Below, in pieces: positions 51,242 to 62,039 of a stretch of DNA of 64,000 nt. The position numbers and the translations under genes are program-made. Source of the DNA: Blastococcus saxobsidens (GTDB lineage: Bacteria; Actinomycetota; Actinomycetes; Mycobacteriales; Geodermatophilaceae); assembly GCF_010682065.1 (NCBI RefSeq), contig NZ_JAAGWG010000004.1, positions 1-64,000 of the forward strand, read 5' to 3'. How positions within the stretch are numbered: the first letter of the stretch is position 1; every line of letters starts with the position of its first letter. The notes under the pieces were generated by a model that saw only the letters and a program-made list of their open reading frames with translations, had not been told where the DNA came from and made no database searches.

Positions 51242-52042
51242 TCAGCCCTCCGCGGACCCCGGCCGGGTCATCGGCTCGTGGCTCTTGCCCGCGATCGAGT
51301 CGGGCAGCACGGCGGACAGCCTGCCCATCAGCTTGCTGGTCACCGAACCGGCGAACACCGAGGCCTCGCCCTTCATCAGGCCCTCGAACCCCTGACGGGC
51401 GACCTGCGCCGGGTCGTCCTTGCTGTCGCTGGCACCCAGCTTGGTGTCGGTGGCGTCGGCGCGGTCGAAGAACTCCGTGTCGGTGGGGCCGGGCAGCAGC
51501 GCGGTCACGGTGACGCCGGCGTCGGTGAGCTCCTCGCGGATCCCGAGGGCGAGGAACTGCACGAAGGCCTTCGTCGCGGAGTAGACCGCCTGGAACGGCT
51601 CGGGCGCCTGCGAGGCGACCGAGGAGGTGAACAGGATCCGCCCCTCACCGCGGGCCACCATGTCCTGCACGACCCGCTTGGCCAGGTGCAGCGTGGAGAC
51701 GCAGTTGAGCTCCACCATGCCGATCTCGGCGTCGAGGTCGGTCTCGGCGAAGCGGCCGGCCACCCCGACCCCCGCGTTGAGCGCGGCGGCGTCCAGCGGC
51801 CGGCCGGCACCACGGACGGCCGCGACCACCTTCTCCACCTCTGGCCGTTTCGTGAGGTCGGCCCGGATGTCGGAGACGGCGGCCCCGCGCTGCTGGAGCT
51901 GGAGCTTCGCCGCGTCCAGCTCGCTGTCCTCGGCGACGACGATCAGGTCGAACCCGTGCTCGGCGAACTGCTTGGCCAGCTCGAGACCGATGCCGCTGGA
52001 GGCGCCGGTGACGAGGGCGAGGGGACGGACGGCTTCGGACAC
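51242..52042 (-). CDS. Short-chain dehydrogenase/reductase
   Basis: A 266-aa classical SDR: TGASSGIG cofactor loop, ADLTKRPEV, NAGVGVAG, catalytic Ser in LFTSSVAS and Y-x-x-x-K as YSATKAF. Residues VAEDSELDAA after strand 2 replace the usual Arg, indicating NAD(H) preference as inference. GGAGG stands 7 bases before the GTG at 52042. Co-oriented with the GNAT gene, 23 bases apart. Confidence 0.87.
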   Translation of the reverse strand: MSEAVRPLALVTGASSGIGLELAKQFAEHGFDLIVVAEDSELDAAKLQLQQRGAAVSDIRADLTKRPEVEKVVAAVRGAGRPLDAAALNAGVGVAGRFAETDLDAEIGMVELNCVSTLHLAKRVVQDMVARGEGRILFTSSVASQAPEPFQAVYSATKAFVQFLALGIREELTDAGVTVTALLPGPTDTEFFDRADATDTKLGASDSKDDPAQVARQGFEGLMKGEASVFAGSVTSKLMGRLSAVLPDSIAGKSHEPMTRPGSAEG

Positions 52043-52252
52043 GGGACCTCCAGCTGCGCGGAACGGGACGGACCGTCCCTTCCCACCCCGGTCGTGGCCC
52101 ACGCGTCGGGCGCCGGCAAGGCGAGCCTGACCTTGGCCCGCGGGGGCCACGGGTCGGCCCCGGCGTGACACCCCGGCCGGGCAGGACAGGAGCGACCGTC
52201 CACACCGTTCCCGCCACGCTCCACCCGCCCGACCCACCCCTGCGAGGCCGCC

Positions 52253-53545
52253 GTGTACCTGTCGAAGACCGAGGCAGCCGTCCTGCCCACCACGCTCGGG
52301 GCCGCCCGGCCGGCCGTGGCCGCGCCCGCACCGGGCCGCCGGCGCACGTGGTCGATGCTCGGCCCGGCCTTCGTGGCCGCCGTCGCCTACGTCGACCCGG
52401 GCAACTTCGCCACGAACTTCTCCGGCGGCGCCGCCTTCGGCTACACCCTCCTGTGGGTCATCGTCGCGGCCAACCTCATGGCGATGCTCATCCAGTCGCT
52501 GACCGCCAAGCTGGGGCTGGCCACCGGGCGCGACCTGGCCACGCTGTGCCGGGAGCGCTTCCCCCGGCCGGTCACCTGGGGGCTGTGGCTGCAGGCGGAG
52601 GCGGTGGCCATCGCCACCGACCTGGCGGAGATCGTCGGCGGGGCGGTCGCGCTCAACCTGCTGTTCGGGGTGCCGCTGCCCATCGGCGGGCTGATCACCG
52701 CGGTGGTGGCGTTCATCCTGCTGGCGGCCCAGTCGCGGGGGCACCGGCCGTTCGAGCGGGTGATCACCGGGCTGCTGCTCGTGGTCGGCCTCGGGTTCGG
52801 CTACACGCTGATCGGCGCCGGGGTGGACGTCGGCGGCGTGGCGAACGGCATGGTGCCCTCCTTCGACGGCGCCGACAGCATCGTGCTGGCCACCGGCATC
52901 CTCGGCGCCACGGTCATGCCGCACGTCATCTACGTGCACTCCGCGCTCACCCCGGGCCGCTACGGCGACGTCGTCACCGCCGGCCGCACCCACTCCGGAC
53001 GGCGCCGGCTGCTGCGCGCCCAGCGTCTCGACGTGCTGCTGGCGATGGGCCTGGCCGGGCTGGTCAACGCGGCCATGCTGATCATCGCCGCCCAGCTGTT
53101 CACCAGCGGCAGCGGCGCCGACACCCTCGAGGGCGTGCACGCCGGGCTCGGCGACCAGCTGGGCACCGGCGCGGCGCTCGCCTTCGCCGTCGCCCTGCTG
53201 GCCTCGGGCTTCGCCTCCTCGTCGGTGGGCACGCACGCCGGGCAGGTCGTGATGGCCGGATTCCTGCGCCGGCACATCCCGGTGCTCACCCGCCGGCTGA
53301 TCACCCTCGCGCCGGCCCTGGCGGTGCTGGTGCTCGGCGGCGACCCGACGACCGCGCTGGTCTGGTCGCAGGTGGTGCTGAGCTTCGGCATCCCGTTCGC
53401 GCTGATCCCGCTGCTCTGGCTCACCAGCCGCCGGGACCTGATGGGCGGTTGGGTGAACCGGCGGATCACCACGGCCGTGGGCGTCGTGGTCGCGGCGCTG
53501 ATCATCGGCCTGAACGGCCACCTGCTCCTGGGCCTCGTCAGCTGA
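52253..53545 (+). CDS. mntH: Nramp family divalent metal transporter
   Basis: A 430-aa metal/proton symporter for Mn2+ (and Fe2+), with 11 membrane helices. The two metal-site motifs are present: VDPGNFATNF in helix 1 and GATVMPHVIYVHS in helix 6; AEIVGGAVALNLLFG in helix 3 and AGQVVMAGFL near helix 9 are also family marks. GTG start at 52253. No MntR box was recognised upstream. A long inverted repeat overlaps its stop codon and serves as terminator. Confidence 0.92.
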   Translation: MYLSKTEAAVLPTTLGAARPAVAAPAPGRRRTWSMLGPAFVAAVAYVDPGNFATNFSGGAAFGYTLLWVIVAANLMAMLIQSLTAKLGLATGRDLATLCRERFPRPVTWGLWLQAEAVAIATDLAEIVGGAVALNLLFGVPLPIGGLITAVVAFILLAAQSRGHRPFERVITGLLLVVGLGFGYTLIGAGVDVGGVANGMVPSFDGADSIVLATGILGATVMPHVIYVHSALTPGRYGDVVTAGRTHSGRRRLLRAQRLDVLLAMGLAGLVNAAMLIIAAQLFTSGSGADTLEGVHAGLGDQLGTGAALAFAVALLASGFASSSVGTHAGQVVMAGFLRRHIPVLTRRLITLAPALAVLVLGGDPTTALVWSQVVLSFGIPFALIPLLWLTSRRDLMGGWVNRRITTAVGVVVAALIIGLNGHLLLGLVS

Positions 53546-53603
53546 TCCCGGCGGTTCGTGCACCTGACCCCGGGAGATTCGTGCACGAACCGCCGCGATC
53601 AGC
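53541..53603. repeat. Long inverted repeat / bidirectional terminator
   Basis: GCTGATCCCGGCGGTTCGTG at the left pairs with its complement ending GATCAGC at the right; the inner 15 bp (CGGCGGTTCGTGCAC with GTGCACGAACCGCCG) are perfect and the outer 7 bp are perfect after a 2-base mismatch. The loop is 17 bases. It spans the space between mntH and thiD. Confidence 0.7.
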
Positions 53604-53612
53604 GGGGTCCTC

Positions 53613-54422
53613 TCACCACCAGCGGACGAAGTGGTGCACCGGGCCGTGGCCGGACCCGATGCCGAGGGACTCCCCCGCCGCGAGCGCCTCCTGCAGGTAG
53701 TCGCGGGCCTGCTCGACCACCGGCTCCCACGCACCGGGCCCGCCGATCCCGCGGGCGACCAGAGCGGCGATCGCCGAGGAGAGGGTGCACCCGGTGCCGT
53801 GCGTGGCCGACGTCGCCACCCGCGGACGCCGGGTCACGAGGACCCCGCCGGCGTCGACCAGGACGTCGACGCTCTCCACCCCGCCCAGGTGCCCGCCCTT
53901 GAGCAGGACCGCGGCCGGGCCGAGGGCCAGCAGTGCCCGGGCCTGCTCGACCATCGCGTCCACCGTCCCCGCCGGCGGCCCGTCGAGAAGCGCCGCCGCC
54001 TCGGGCACGTTGGGCGTGACCAGCGCGGTCAGCGGCAGCAGGTGGGTGCGGATGGCGTCGACGGCGTCCTGCCCGACCAGCCGGTCGCCGCTGGTGGCCA
54101 CCATCACCGGGTCGCAGACCACCGGGCCGGGGCGCCGCTCGGCGAGCACCGCCGCCACCTCGCGGACGACGTCGGCCGTGCCGAGCATGCCGAGCTTGGT
54201 CGCCCCCACGGGCACGTCGTCGAGCAGCGTGCGCAGCTGGTCGCCCACGAACGCGGCGGGCACGGCGTGCACCCCGGTGACGCCGCGGGTGTTCTGCGCG
54301 GTCAGGGCGGTGAGCACCGCGGTGCCGTAGACCCCGAGAGCGCTGAAGGTCTTCAGGTCGGCCTGGATGCCGGCGCCACCGCTGGGGTCGCTGCCGGCGA
54401 CGGTCAGCGCGACGGCGGTCAC
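53613..54422 (-). CDS. thiD: Hydroxymethylpyrimidine (phosphate) kinase
   Basis: A 269-aa ribokinase-fold enzyme that phosphorylates HMP and HMP-P to HMP-PP, one of the two precursors joined by Thi[24 protein letters not shown] binds the pyrimidine, [12 protein letters not shown] and TPNVPEA are typical, and [12 protein letters not shown] holds the catalytic Cys and anion hole. GTG at 54422 overlaps the thiE stop. It is the last gene of the minus-strand thiamin arm. Confidence 0.95.
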   Translation of the reverse strand: MTAVALTVAGSDPSGGAGIQADLKTFSALGVYGTAVLTALTAQNTRGVTGVHAVPAAFVGDQLRTLLDDVPVGATKLGMLGTADVVREVAAVLAERRPGPVVCDPVMVATSGDRLVGQDAVDAIRTHLLPLTALVTPNVPEAAALLDGPPAGTVDAMVEQARALLALGPAAVLLKGGHLGGVESVDVLVDAGGVLVTRRPRVATSATHGTGCTLSSAIAALVARGIGGPGAWEPVVEQARDYLQEALAAGESLGIGSGHGPVHHFVRWW

Positions 54423-55075
54423 GGCCGCACCGCCGTCGCCAGCGCCGACCGCAGCCCGCGCGCCGCCGCCGCCGGGTCCTCCGCCGCGCAGATCGCCGAC
54501 ACCACGCAGACGCCGTCCACCCCGGTCACCGAGCCGGCGCGGGGAGCGTCGATGCCGCCGATCGCGACCGACCGCAGGCCGGCGGCCCGCGCCTGCGCCG
54601 CGAGCGCGGCGACGCCCTCCGGTCCGAGGCCGGTGCCGGCGTCGGGCTTGGTGGGCGTGGCCCAGACCGGACCGATGCCGACGACGTCGACCGTGCCCGG
54701 CGGCAGCGCCAGCGTGGCCGCCATCTCCGCCGGCGTCCCCGCCGACAGCCCGAGCAGCCGGTCCGGACCCAGGAGCGCGCGGACCTCGGCCGGCGGCAGG
54801 TCGTCCTGGCCGATGTGCACGCCGTCGGCGCCGGCGAGCAGGGCGACGTCCACCGCGTCGTTCACGAACAGCGCCACCCCCGGGGCGCCGGCCAACGCGT
54901 CGCGGACGGCGAGGGTGAGCTCGTACAGCTCCCGTCGCGAGGCGACCTTGTCCCGGACCTGCACCGCCGTCACACCTCCGGCGACCGCGGCCCGCACGAC
55001 GTCGCCGACGGTGCGCGGACGGGAGAGCGCGGTGTCGGTGACCAGGTAGAGGGTCGGGTCGAGGGCCGGCCTCAC
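54419..55075 (-). CDS. thiE: Thiamine-phosphate synthase
   Basis: A 218-aa TIM barrel that joins HMP-PP and thiazole phosphate. All active-site pieces are here: QVRDK, VNDAVD (Asn and the Mg-binding Asp), GQDDLP (second Mg-binding Asp), LSAGT and TPTKPD (Lys). GTG at 55075 overlaps the thiM stop (GTGA). Unlike the related protein at 60869, this one keeps both metal ligands and is therefore the true synthase. Confidence 0.95.
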   Translation of the reverse strand: MRPALDPTLYLVTDTALSRPRTVGDVVRAAVAGGVTAVQVRDKVASRRELYELTLAVRDALAGAPGVALFVNDAVDVALLAGADGVHIGQDDLPPAEVRALLGPDRLLGLSAGTPAEMAATLALPPGTVDVVGIGPVWATPTKPDAGTGLGPEGVAALAAQARAAGLRSVAIGGIDAPRAGSVTGVDGVCVVSAICAAEDPAAAARGLRSALATAVRP

Positions 55076-55869
55076 GACTCGGCCCGGACGTCGGCGCGCA
55101 GCAGGTCCTCGGCGGTCACCGCGTCGAGCGCGTCCACCCAGGCCGCCGCGAAGGTCCCCGGTCCCGAGCACACCGCGGCGGCGGCCTCGGCCGCCAGCGC
55201 CACGTGCGCGTGCGCCGCGACCGCTCCGGTCAGGCGGTCCCCGGCCACGGCGACGTACGCCGCGGTGAGCGCTCCCAGCGCGCAGCCGGCCCCCGTGGTC
55301 CGGGTGAGCAGCGGGTGCCCGCCCCCGACCCGCACGACCCGCGAGCCGTCGGTGACGACGTCGACCGGGCCGCTGACCGCCACCACCCCGCCCGTGCGCG
55401 CGGTCAGCGCCACGGCGGCGTCCAGGGCGTCGTCGGCGGTCGCGGTGGAGTCCACCCCGCGACCGCCCGCGCCGGCGCCGGCCAGGGCCATGACCTCCGA
55501 GGCGTTGCCCCGCACCACGGCCGGCCCACTGCCCGCCAGCTCGACCGCCAGGTCGGTGCGGAACCGCAGGCCGCCCACGGCCACCGGGTCGAGCACCCAC
55601 GGTGTCCCGGCCGCCGCCGCGGAGCGGACGGCGACCCGCATGGCCTCGGCGGAGCGCCCGTGCACCGTGCCGACGTTCACCAGCAGCGCCGAGGCGATCG
55701 CGGCGAAGTCGCCGGCCTCCTCGGGCGCCTCGACCATCGCCGGCGCGGCGCCGACGGCGAGCAGCACGTTGGCGGTGAGGGTCTGCACGACCGTGTTGGT
55801 CAGGCAGTGCACGAGCGGGCTGCTCGTGCGGAGCGCGGCGCGAGCGGCCGCGAGCGCGTCGACGTCCAC
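55072..55869 (-). CDS. thiM: Hydroxyethylthiazole kinase
   Basis: A 265-aa ribokinase-like enzyme that phosphorylates salvaged hydroxyethylthiazole. [32 protein letters not shown] is the thiazole-binding segment, [12 protein letters not shown] follows, and [17 protein letters not shown] carries the catalytic Cys and anion hole. I chose the GTG at 55869: the conserved protein begins there, and AAGGGA, which is also the 3' end of the TPP aptamer, lies 6 bases upstream as the ribosome site. The open frame upstream is riboswitch, not protein. Confidence 0.93.
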   Translation of the reverse strand: MDVDALAAARAALRTSSPLVHCLTNTVVQTLTANVLLAVGAAPAMVEAPEEAGDFAAIASALLVNVGTVHGRSAEAMRVAVRSAAAAGTPWVLDPVAVGGLRFRTDLAVELAGSGPAVVRGNASEVMALAGAGAGGRGVDSTATADDALDAAVALTARTGGVVAVSGPVDVVTDGSRVVRVGGGHPLLTRTTGAGCALGALTAAYVAVAGDRLTGAVAAHAHVALAAEAAAAVCSGPGTFAAAWVDALDAVTAEDLLRADVRAES

Positions 55870-55871
55870 GT

Positions 55872-55950
55872 GACATCCCTTCGCCAGCATGACCTGGGCA
55901 GGTTCGACGGGTGTCATCTCAGCCCGGCGCGCGGGCACCCCGTGTCGGGG
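55872..55950 (-). promoter_or_regulatory. TPP riboswitch (THI element) before thiM
   Basis: On the minus strand the conserved blocks follow in order: ACGGGGTGCC, GGGCTGAGATGA, ACCCGTCGAACCTG, and GCTGGCGAAGGGA. The P1 stem pairs GACA with TGTC. The last block, AAGGGA, is also the ribosome site of thiM (6 bases before GTG), so binding of thiamin diphosphate would hide it directly: translational control. It lies inside the operon, between tenA and thiM, so it acts only on thiM and the genes coupled to it. Confidence 0.92.
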
Positions 55951-55967
55951 CCGAAGGTAGCAAGCGC

Positions 55968-56609
55968 TCAGCCGCGCCGTCCGCCTCCGGACCACGCGGA
56001 CTCGAAGAAGCCCAGCTCCAGCTCCATCGCCCGCCGGTAGGCCGCGGCGACGGCGGGGGTGTCGACCGCGTACCGGTCGAGCAGCTCCTCCAGCGTCGCC
56101 GCCAGCTGCTCGAAGCCCGGATCGGCGTAGGTGGCGACCCACTCGGCGAAGGGCCCGTCGGGGGCCGCGGCGGACCTCCCGGCCAGCGACTGCCCGAGGA
56201 AGGCGTAGAGCCGCATGCACGGCGTCATCGCCGCGCAGGTCTCCCCCGGACCGCCGGTCGCGGCCGTGGCCAGCAGGAAGTCGGTGTAGGCCGAGGTCGC
56301 CGGCATCGGCTCGACGCCGGTCAGGTCGATGCCCTCCCGCGCGGCGTACCCGTGGTGCAGCCGGAGCTCGTCGCGGACCCCGGCCAGCAGGTCGGCGAAC
56401 GCCTCCAGACCGGCCCGGTCGGGGCTGCGGACGACCGCCATCGCGTAGCCGCGGGCGAACGCCTGCAGGAAGAACGCGTCCTGGGCCACGTAGCCGGCGA
56501 AGCGGTCCCGGGGCAGCGTCCCGTCGGCCAGCCCCCGCACGAACGGGTGGGCCAGCGTGGCGTCCGCGAGGTCGGCGGAGTCCGCCCAGAGGCGGCGGGC
56601 CAGGCTCAT
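55968..56609 (-). CDS. tenA: TenA family protein, cysteine type (aminopyrimidine aminohydrolase)
   Basis: A 213-aa TenA_C protein that hydrolyses 4-amino-5-aminomethyl-2-methylpyrimidine to HMP for salvage of degraded thiamin. [28 protein letters not shown] is the N-terminal block, and the catalytic Cys is in [14 protein letters not shown], matching Cys135 of B. subtilis TenA. E in [10 protein letters not shown] at the C-terminus is the conserved glutamate. ATG at 56609 overlaps the stop of the second TenA gene (ATGA). No riboswitch stands before it. Confidence 0.92.
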   Translation of the reverse strand: MSLARRLWADSADLADATLAHPFVRGLADGTLPRDRFAGYVAQDAFFLQAFARGYAMAVVRSPDRAGLEAFADLLAGVRDELRLHHGYAAREGIDLTGVEPMPATSAYTDFLLATAATGGPGETCAAMTPCMRLYAFLGQSLAGRSAAAPDGPFAEWVATYADPGFEQLAATLEELLDRYAVDTPAVAAAYRRAMELELGFFESAWSGGGRRG

Positions 56610-57214
56610 GCGGCGCCCAGGGAGCCGTCGCCCATCGCCATGTCCCAGAACGCGGTCTCGGCGTCGAGCACCTCGAGCACCACGGCGTCGTGCCGGCCGC
56701 CGAGGGCGTCGGCCGCGGCCGCCAGCCCGTCGACGTAGCCCGCGAACCCCGACGTCGTCCAGTGCGCCACGTAGCCGGCGTACTCCGGCGCGCCGGGCGC
56801 GGCCGCGGTCCACGCGGCCAGGTAGACGCGCTCGATCGCCCAGAGGGCGGTCAGGGCAGCGGGCACCTCGGCGGCATCCAGGCGGTCGAGCAGCTCGGCG
56901 TAGGCCGCGGTGGCCGGGAGGCGGGGGACGTCGAGGTCGAGGCCGCGGCGCCCGGCCAGCTCCTCGAACCAGGCCAGCTCCTCCACCAGCGCGACCGCTC
57001 CGGCCGCGAGCACGGCCTGCGCCGGGCGCGGCGCGCGGGCCAGCAGCCGGGCCTGGAAGCGCAGCAGGTCAGCCACGTAGCGGGCGTCCTGCACGAGCCA
57101 GGTGTCGAAGGCCCCGGTGCGGATGCTGCCGTCGCGGACGGCGAGCAGGAAGGGATGACGGGTGGCCCGTTCCCAGGCCCCGGCATGGTCGCGGATCAGA
57201 TCGGACGTCGGCAC
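56606..57214 (-). CDS. TenA family protein, glutamate (Cys-less) type
   Basis: A 202-aa TenA_E-type paralogue: [34 protein letters not shown]. The catalytic-Cys position reads [13 protein letters not shown], with Glu and no Cys, and the conserved C-terminal Glu is in [10 protein letters not shown]. TenA_E proteins are thought to deformylate or hydrolyse formylated aminopyrimidine, upstream of TenA_C. TACTGT is 6 bases before the GTG at 57214, so the message is probably leaderless and thus not riboswitch-controlled. Confidence 0.85.
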   Translation of the reverse strand: MPTSDLIRDHAGAWERATRHPFLLAVRDGSIRTGAFDTWLVQDARYVADLLRFQARLLARAPRPAQAVLAAGAVALVEELAWFEELAGRRGLDLDVPRLPATAAYAELLDRLDAAEVPAALTALWAIERVYLAAWTAAAPGAPEYAGYVAHWTTSGFAGYVDGLAAAADALGGRHDAVVLEVLDAETAFWDMAMGDGSLGAA

Positions 57215-57220
57215 GGCGCG

Positions 57221-57242
57221 ACAGTACGGGCGGGGCTACAGT
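57221..57242. promoter_or_regulatory. Overlapping divergent promoters of the two thiamin arms
   Basis: TACTGT on the minus strand (57221-57226) serves the tenA-tenA arm and TACAGT on the plus strand (57237-57242) serves the riboswitch-cytX arm. With only 10 bases between them, the -35 region of each lies on or beyond the other's start, so the two should compete. -35 boxes are weak. Confidence 0.45.
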
Positions 57243-57260
57243 TCCGACGCACATGTGCGG

Positions 57261-57345
57261 GAGCTCGGGTGAACCGGGCTGAGAGGGCGGCTGACTGCGC
57301 CGCCGACCGCTGGAACCTGTCCGGGTAATGCCGGCGTAGGGAGCT
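57261..57345 (+). promoter_or_regulatory. TPP riboswitch before cytX
   Basis: Plus-strand THI element: GAGCTCGGGTGAACC, GGGCTGAGAGGGC, a GGCGGC/GCCGCC variable hairpin, GGAACCTGTCCGGGTAATGCC, and GGCGTAGGGAGCT. P1 is AGCTC/GAGCT. As before thiM, the 3' conserved AGGGAG is the ribosome site for the ATG at 57350, so TPP binding should shut off translation. Confidence 0.96.
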
Positions 57346-57349
57346 GACC

Positions 57350-58695
57350 ATGAGTACGTCCGATGCCGTCCGCGCGTCCACCACCCGCGGCGACGCGCCG
57401 CTCACCCTCACCGAACCCCCGCCGCGGTCGCTGGGGTTCGGCGACACCCTCGGCCTGTGGGGCAACCTCGGCGTCAGCCTGCTGCTGCCGGTGGCCGCGG
57501 TCTTCGTCGTCCTGCCCGGCCGGCCGCTGGCCGAGACGCTCGGGGCCGTCGTCGTCGGCGCGGTGATCGGCGCGCTGCTGCTCGGGATCGGCGCCGCGGC
57601 GGGCGCCCGCGAGGGCGTGCCGGCGATGGTGCTGCTGCGCGGGCTGCTCGGCCGGCGCACCTCCTGGCTGCCGACGGCGTTCAACCTCGTGCAGTGCATC
57701 GGCTGGGCGACGTTCGAGATCGTGATCATCGCCGAGGCGGCGTCCCGCGTGCTGGACGCCCCGCGCTGGCCGTTCGTGCTGGCCGCCGGCGTCCTGGCGA
57801 CGCTCATGGCCCTGCGCCCGCTGGGCGTCGTCCGGATCCTGGCCCGCTACGCCATCTGGGCGGCGGCCGCGGCGGTCGTCTACCTGCTCGTCGACGTCCT
57901 CTCCCAGCCGCTGCCGGACACGATGGACGCCGGCGTGGCGACGTCGTTCTGGACGGCGACCGACATCGTCATCGCCCTGCCGATCTCCTGGTTCCCGCTG
58001 GCCGCGGACTACACCCGGCACGTGCGCAGCGGCCGCGCCGCCTTCGCCGGCGCGAGCATCGGCTACGGCCTGGCGACGATGGTGATGTTCACCCTCGGGG
58101 TGCTCGCGCTGGCCGCGTACGGCAGCGGCGGGTTCGACGTCATCGACGCCCTGCTGGCCGTGCCGCTGGGTGCGCTCGCGGTGCTGATCCTCGTCTCCGT
58201 CGAGCTGGACGAGGCCTTCGCGAACCTCTACTCGACGGCGGTGTCGGCGCAGAACGTGGTCGGCCGGCTGGACCGCCGGGTGGCGGTCCTCGTCGTCGGC
58301 GCCCTGGCCACGCTCCTGGCGCTGAGCTTCGACATCGTCGCCTACGAGCCCTTCCTGTTCCTGATCGGCGCGGTGTTCGTGCCGCTGGTCGGCGTCTTCG
58401 CCGTGGCCTACGCGCTCACCCCGCGGGGCGCCTGGGACACCTCCGACACCGCCCGCACCCGCCCGGCGCTGCTGCTGCCGTGGGCCGCCGGCTTCATCGC
58501 CTACCAGCTGACCCTGCCGACCTTCTTCGGCGGCCCGGGCTCGGGGTGGACGGCCTGGTGGGCGGCGCGGCAGGCCGACCTCGGGATCGATCCGGCCAAC
58601 GGCTGGTCGGCCTCGCTGATCAGCCTCGCCGTCGCCGCGACGCTGACCGCGCTGCTGGTCCTGCCGGGCGTGCTGCGCCGCAGGCGGGCGCCCCG

Positions 58696-58699
<4 letters not shown>
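57350..58699 (+). CDS. cytX: NCS1 family permease, probable hydroxymethylpyrimidine transporter
   Basis: A 449-aa NCS1 (cytosine/purine) permease with 12 membrane helices; SLGFGDTLGLWGNLGVSLLLPVA, WATFEIVIIAEAASRVL, SWFPLAADYTRHVRSGRAAF and ALSFDIVAYEPFLFLIGAVFVPLVGVF are CytX-like. CytX is known as the thiamin-riboswitch-linked importer of HMP, and the riboswitch immediately upstream supports that over cytosine. Its stop overlaps the thiO start (GTGA). Confidence 0.88.
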
Positions 58700-61468
<2,769 letters not shown>

Positions 61469-61502
61469 TCGGATGCCCGGAGTGATCTGGGCAACAACAC
61501 GT

Positions 61503-61531
61503 TTGACGAGCCGCGCAGCGACCCATACGTG
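61503..61531 (+). promoter_or_regulatory. Sigma-70-like promoter before the HATPase gene
   Basis: TTGACG, 17-base spacer, TACGTG. A GTTCGGCCGGC/GCCGGCCGGGAAC hairpin (61535-61569) follows in the leader, and GAGGAG lies 10 bases before the GTG. Confidence 0.45.
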
Positions 61532-61585
61532 ATTGTTCGGCCGGCACAGGCGTCCCGCCGGCCGGGAACCGAGGAGAGCACGCGC

Positions 61586-62020
61586 GTGACAGGGCAGGCG
61601 GCCGGAACCATCTGGCCGTCGGCGTCCCCACCACCCGCCGAGCCGCTGCTCGCCTGGGAGCTGACGGTCGTCGCCGAGCTGCCCGGCGTCCGCGCCGACG
61701 TGCGCCGCGAGCTGACCGCCGGAGCGCTCGCCTCGGGCACGCCCGACCTCATCGACCGCCTGGTGCTCGCGCTGGACGAGATGGCCTCCAACGCGCTGCG
61801 CCACGGCGGCGGTGCCGTCCGCGCGGCGGTCGGCCGCACCACGACCGCCTACCTGGTCGAGGTGTCGGACCAGGCAGCACGGACGCCGCCGACGCCGGCG
61901 GTGGGCCGCGACCCCAGCTTCGGAGGGCTGGGCCTCTACCTCATCGCGGAGCTGGCCGATGACCACGGCTGGTACGCCGCCGACGGCGCCAAGCACGTGT
62001 GGGCGCTGCTCCCCCGCTGA
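61586..62020 (+). CDS. Small HATPase, RsbW-like anti-sigma/serine kinase
   Basis: A 144-aa protein consisting of an HATPase_c domain: LVLALDEMASNALRHGGGAVR (N-box), VSDQA and GGLGLYLIAELADDHGW (G-box). Such stand-alone domains in actinobacteria bind a sigma factor or a STAS protein. GTG at 61586 has GAGGAG 10 bases upstream. It converges with a SpoIIE phosphatase gene 19 bases away, its natural antagonist in a partner-switch pair. Confidence 0.82.
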   Translation: MTGQAAGTIWPSASPPPAEPLLAWELTVVAELPGVRADVRRELTAGALASGTPDLIDRLVLALDEMASNALRHGGGAVRAAVGRTTTAYLVEVSDQAARTPPTPAVGRDPSFGGLGLYLIAELADDHGWYAADGAKHVWALLPR

Positions 62021-62039
62021 GCGGACGGCCGGGTGCGCC

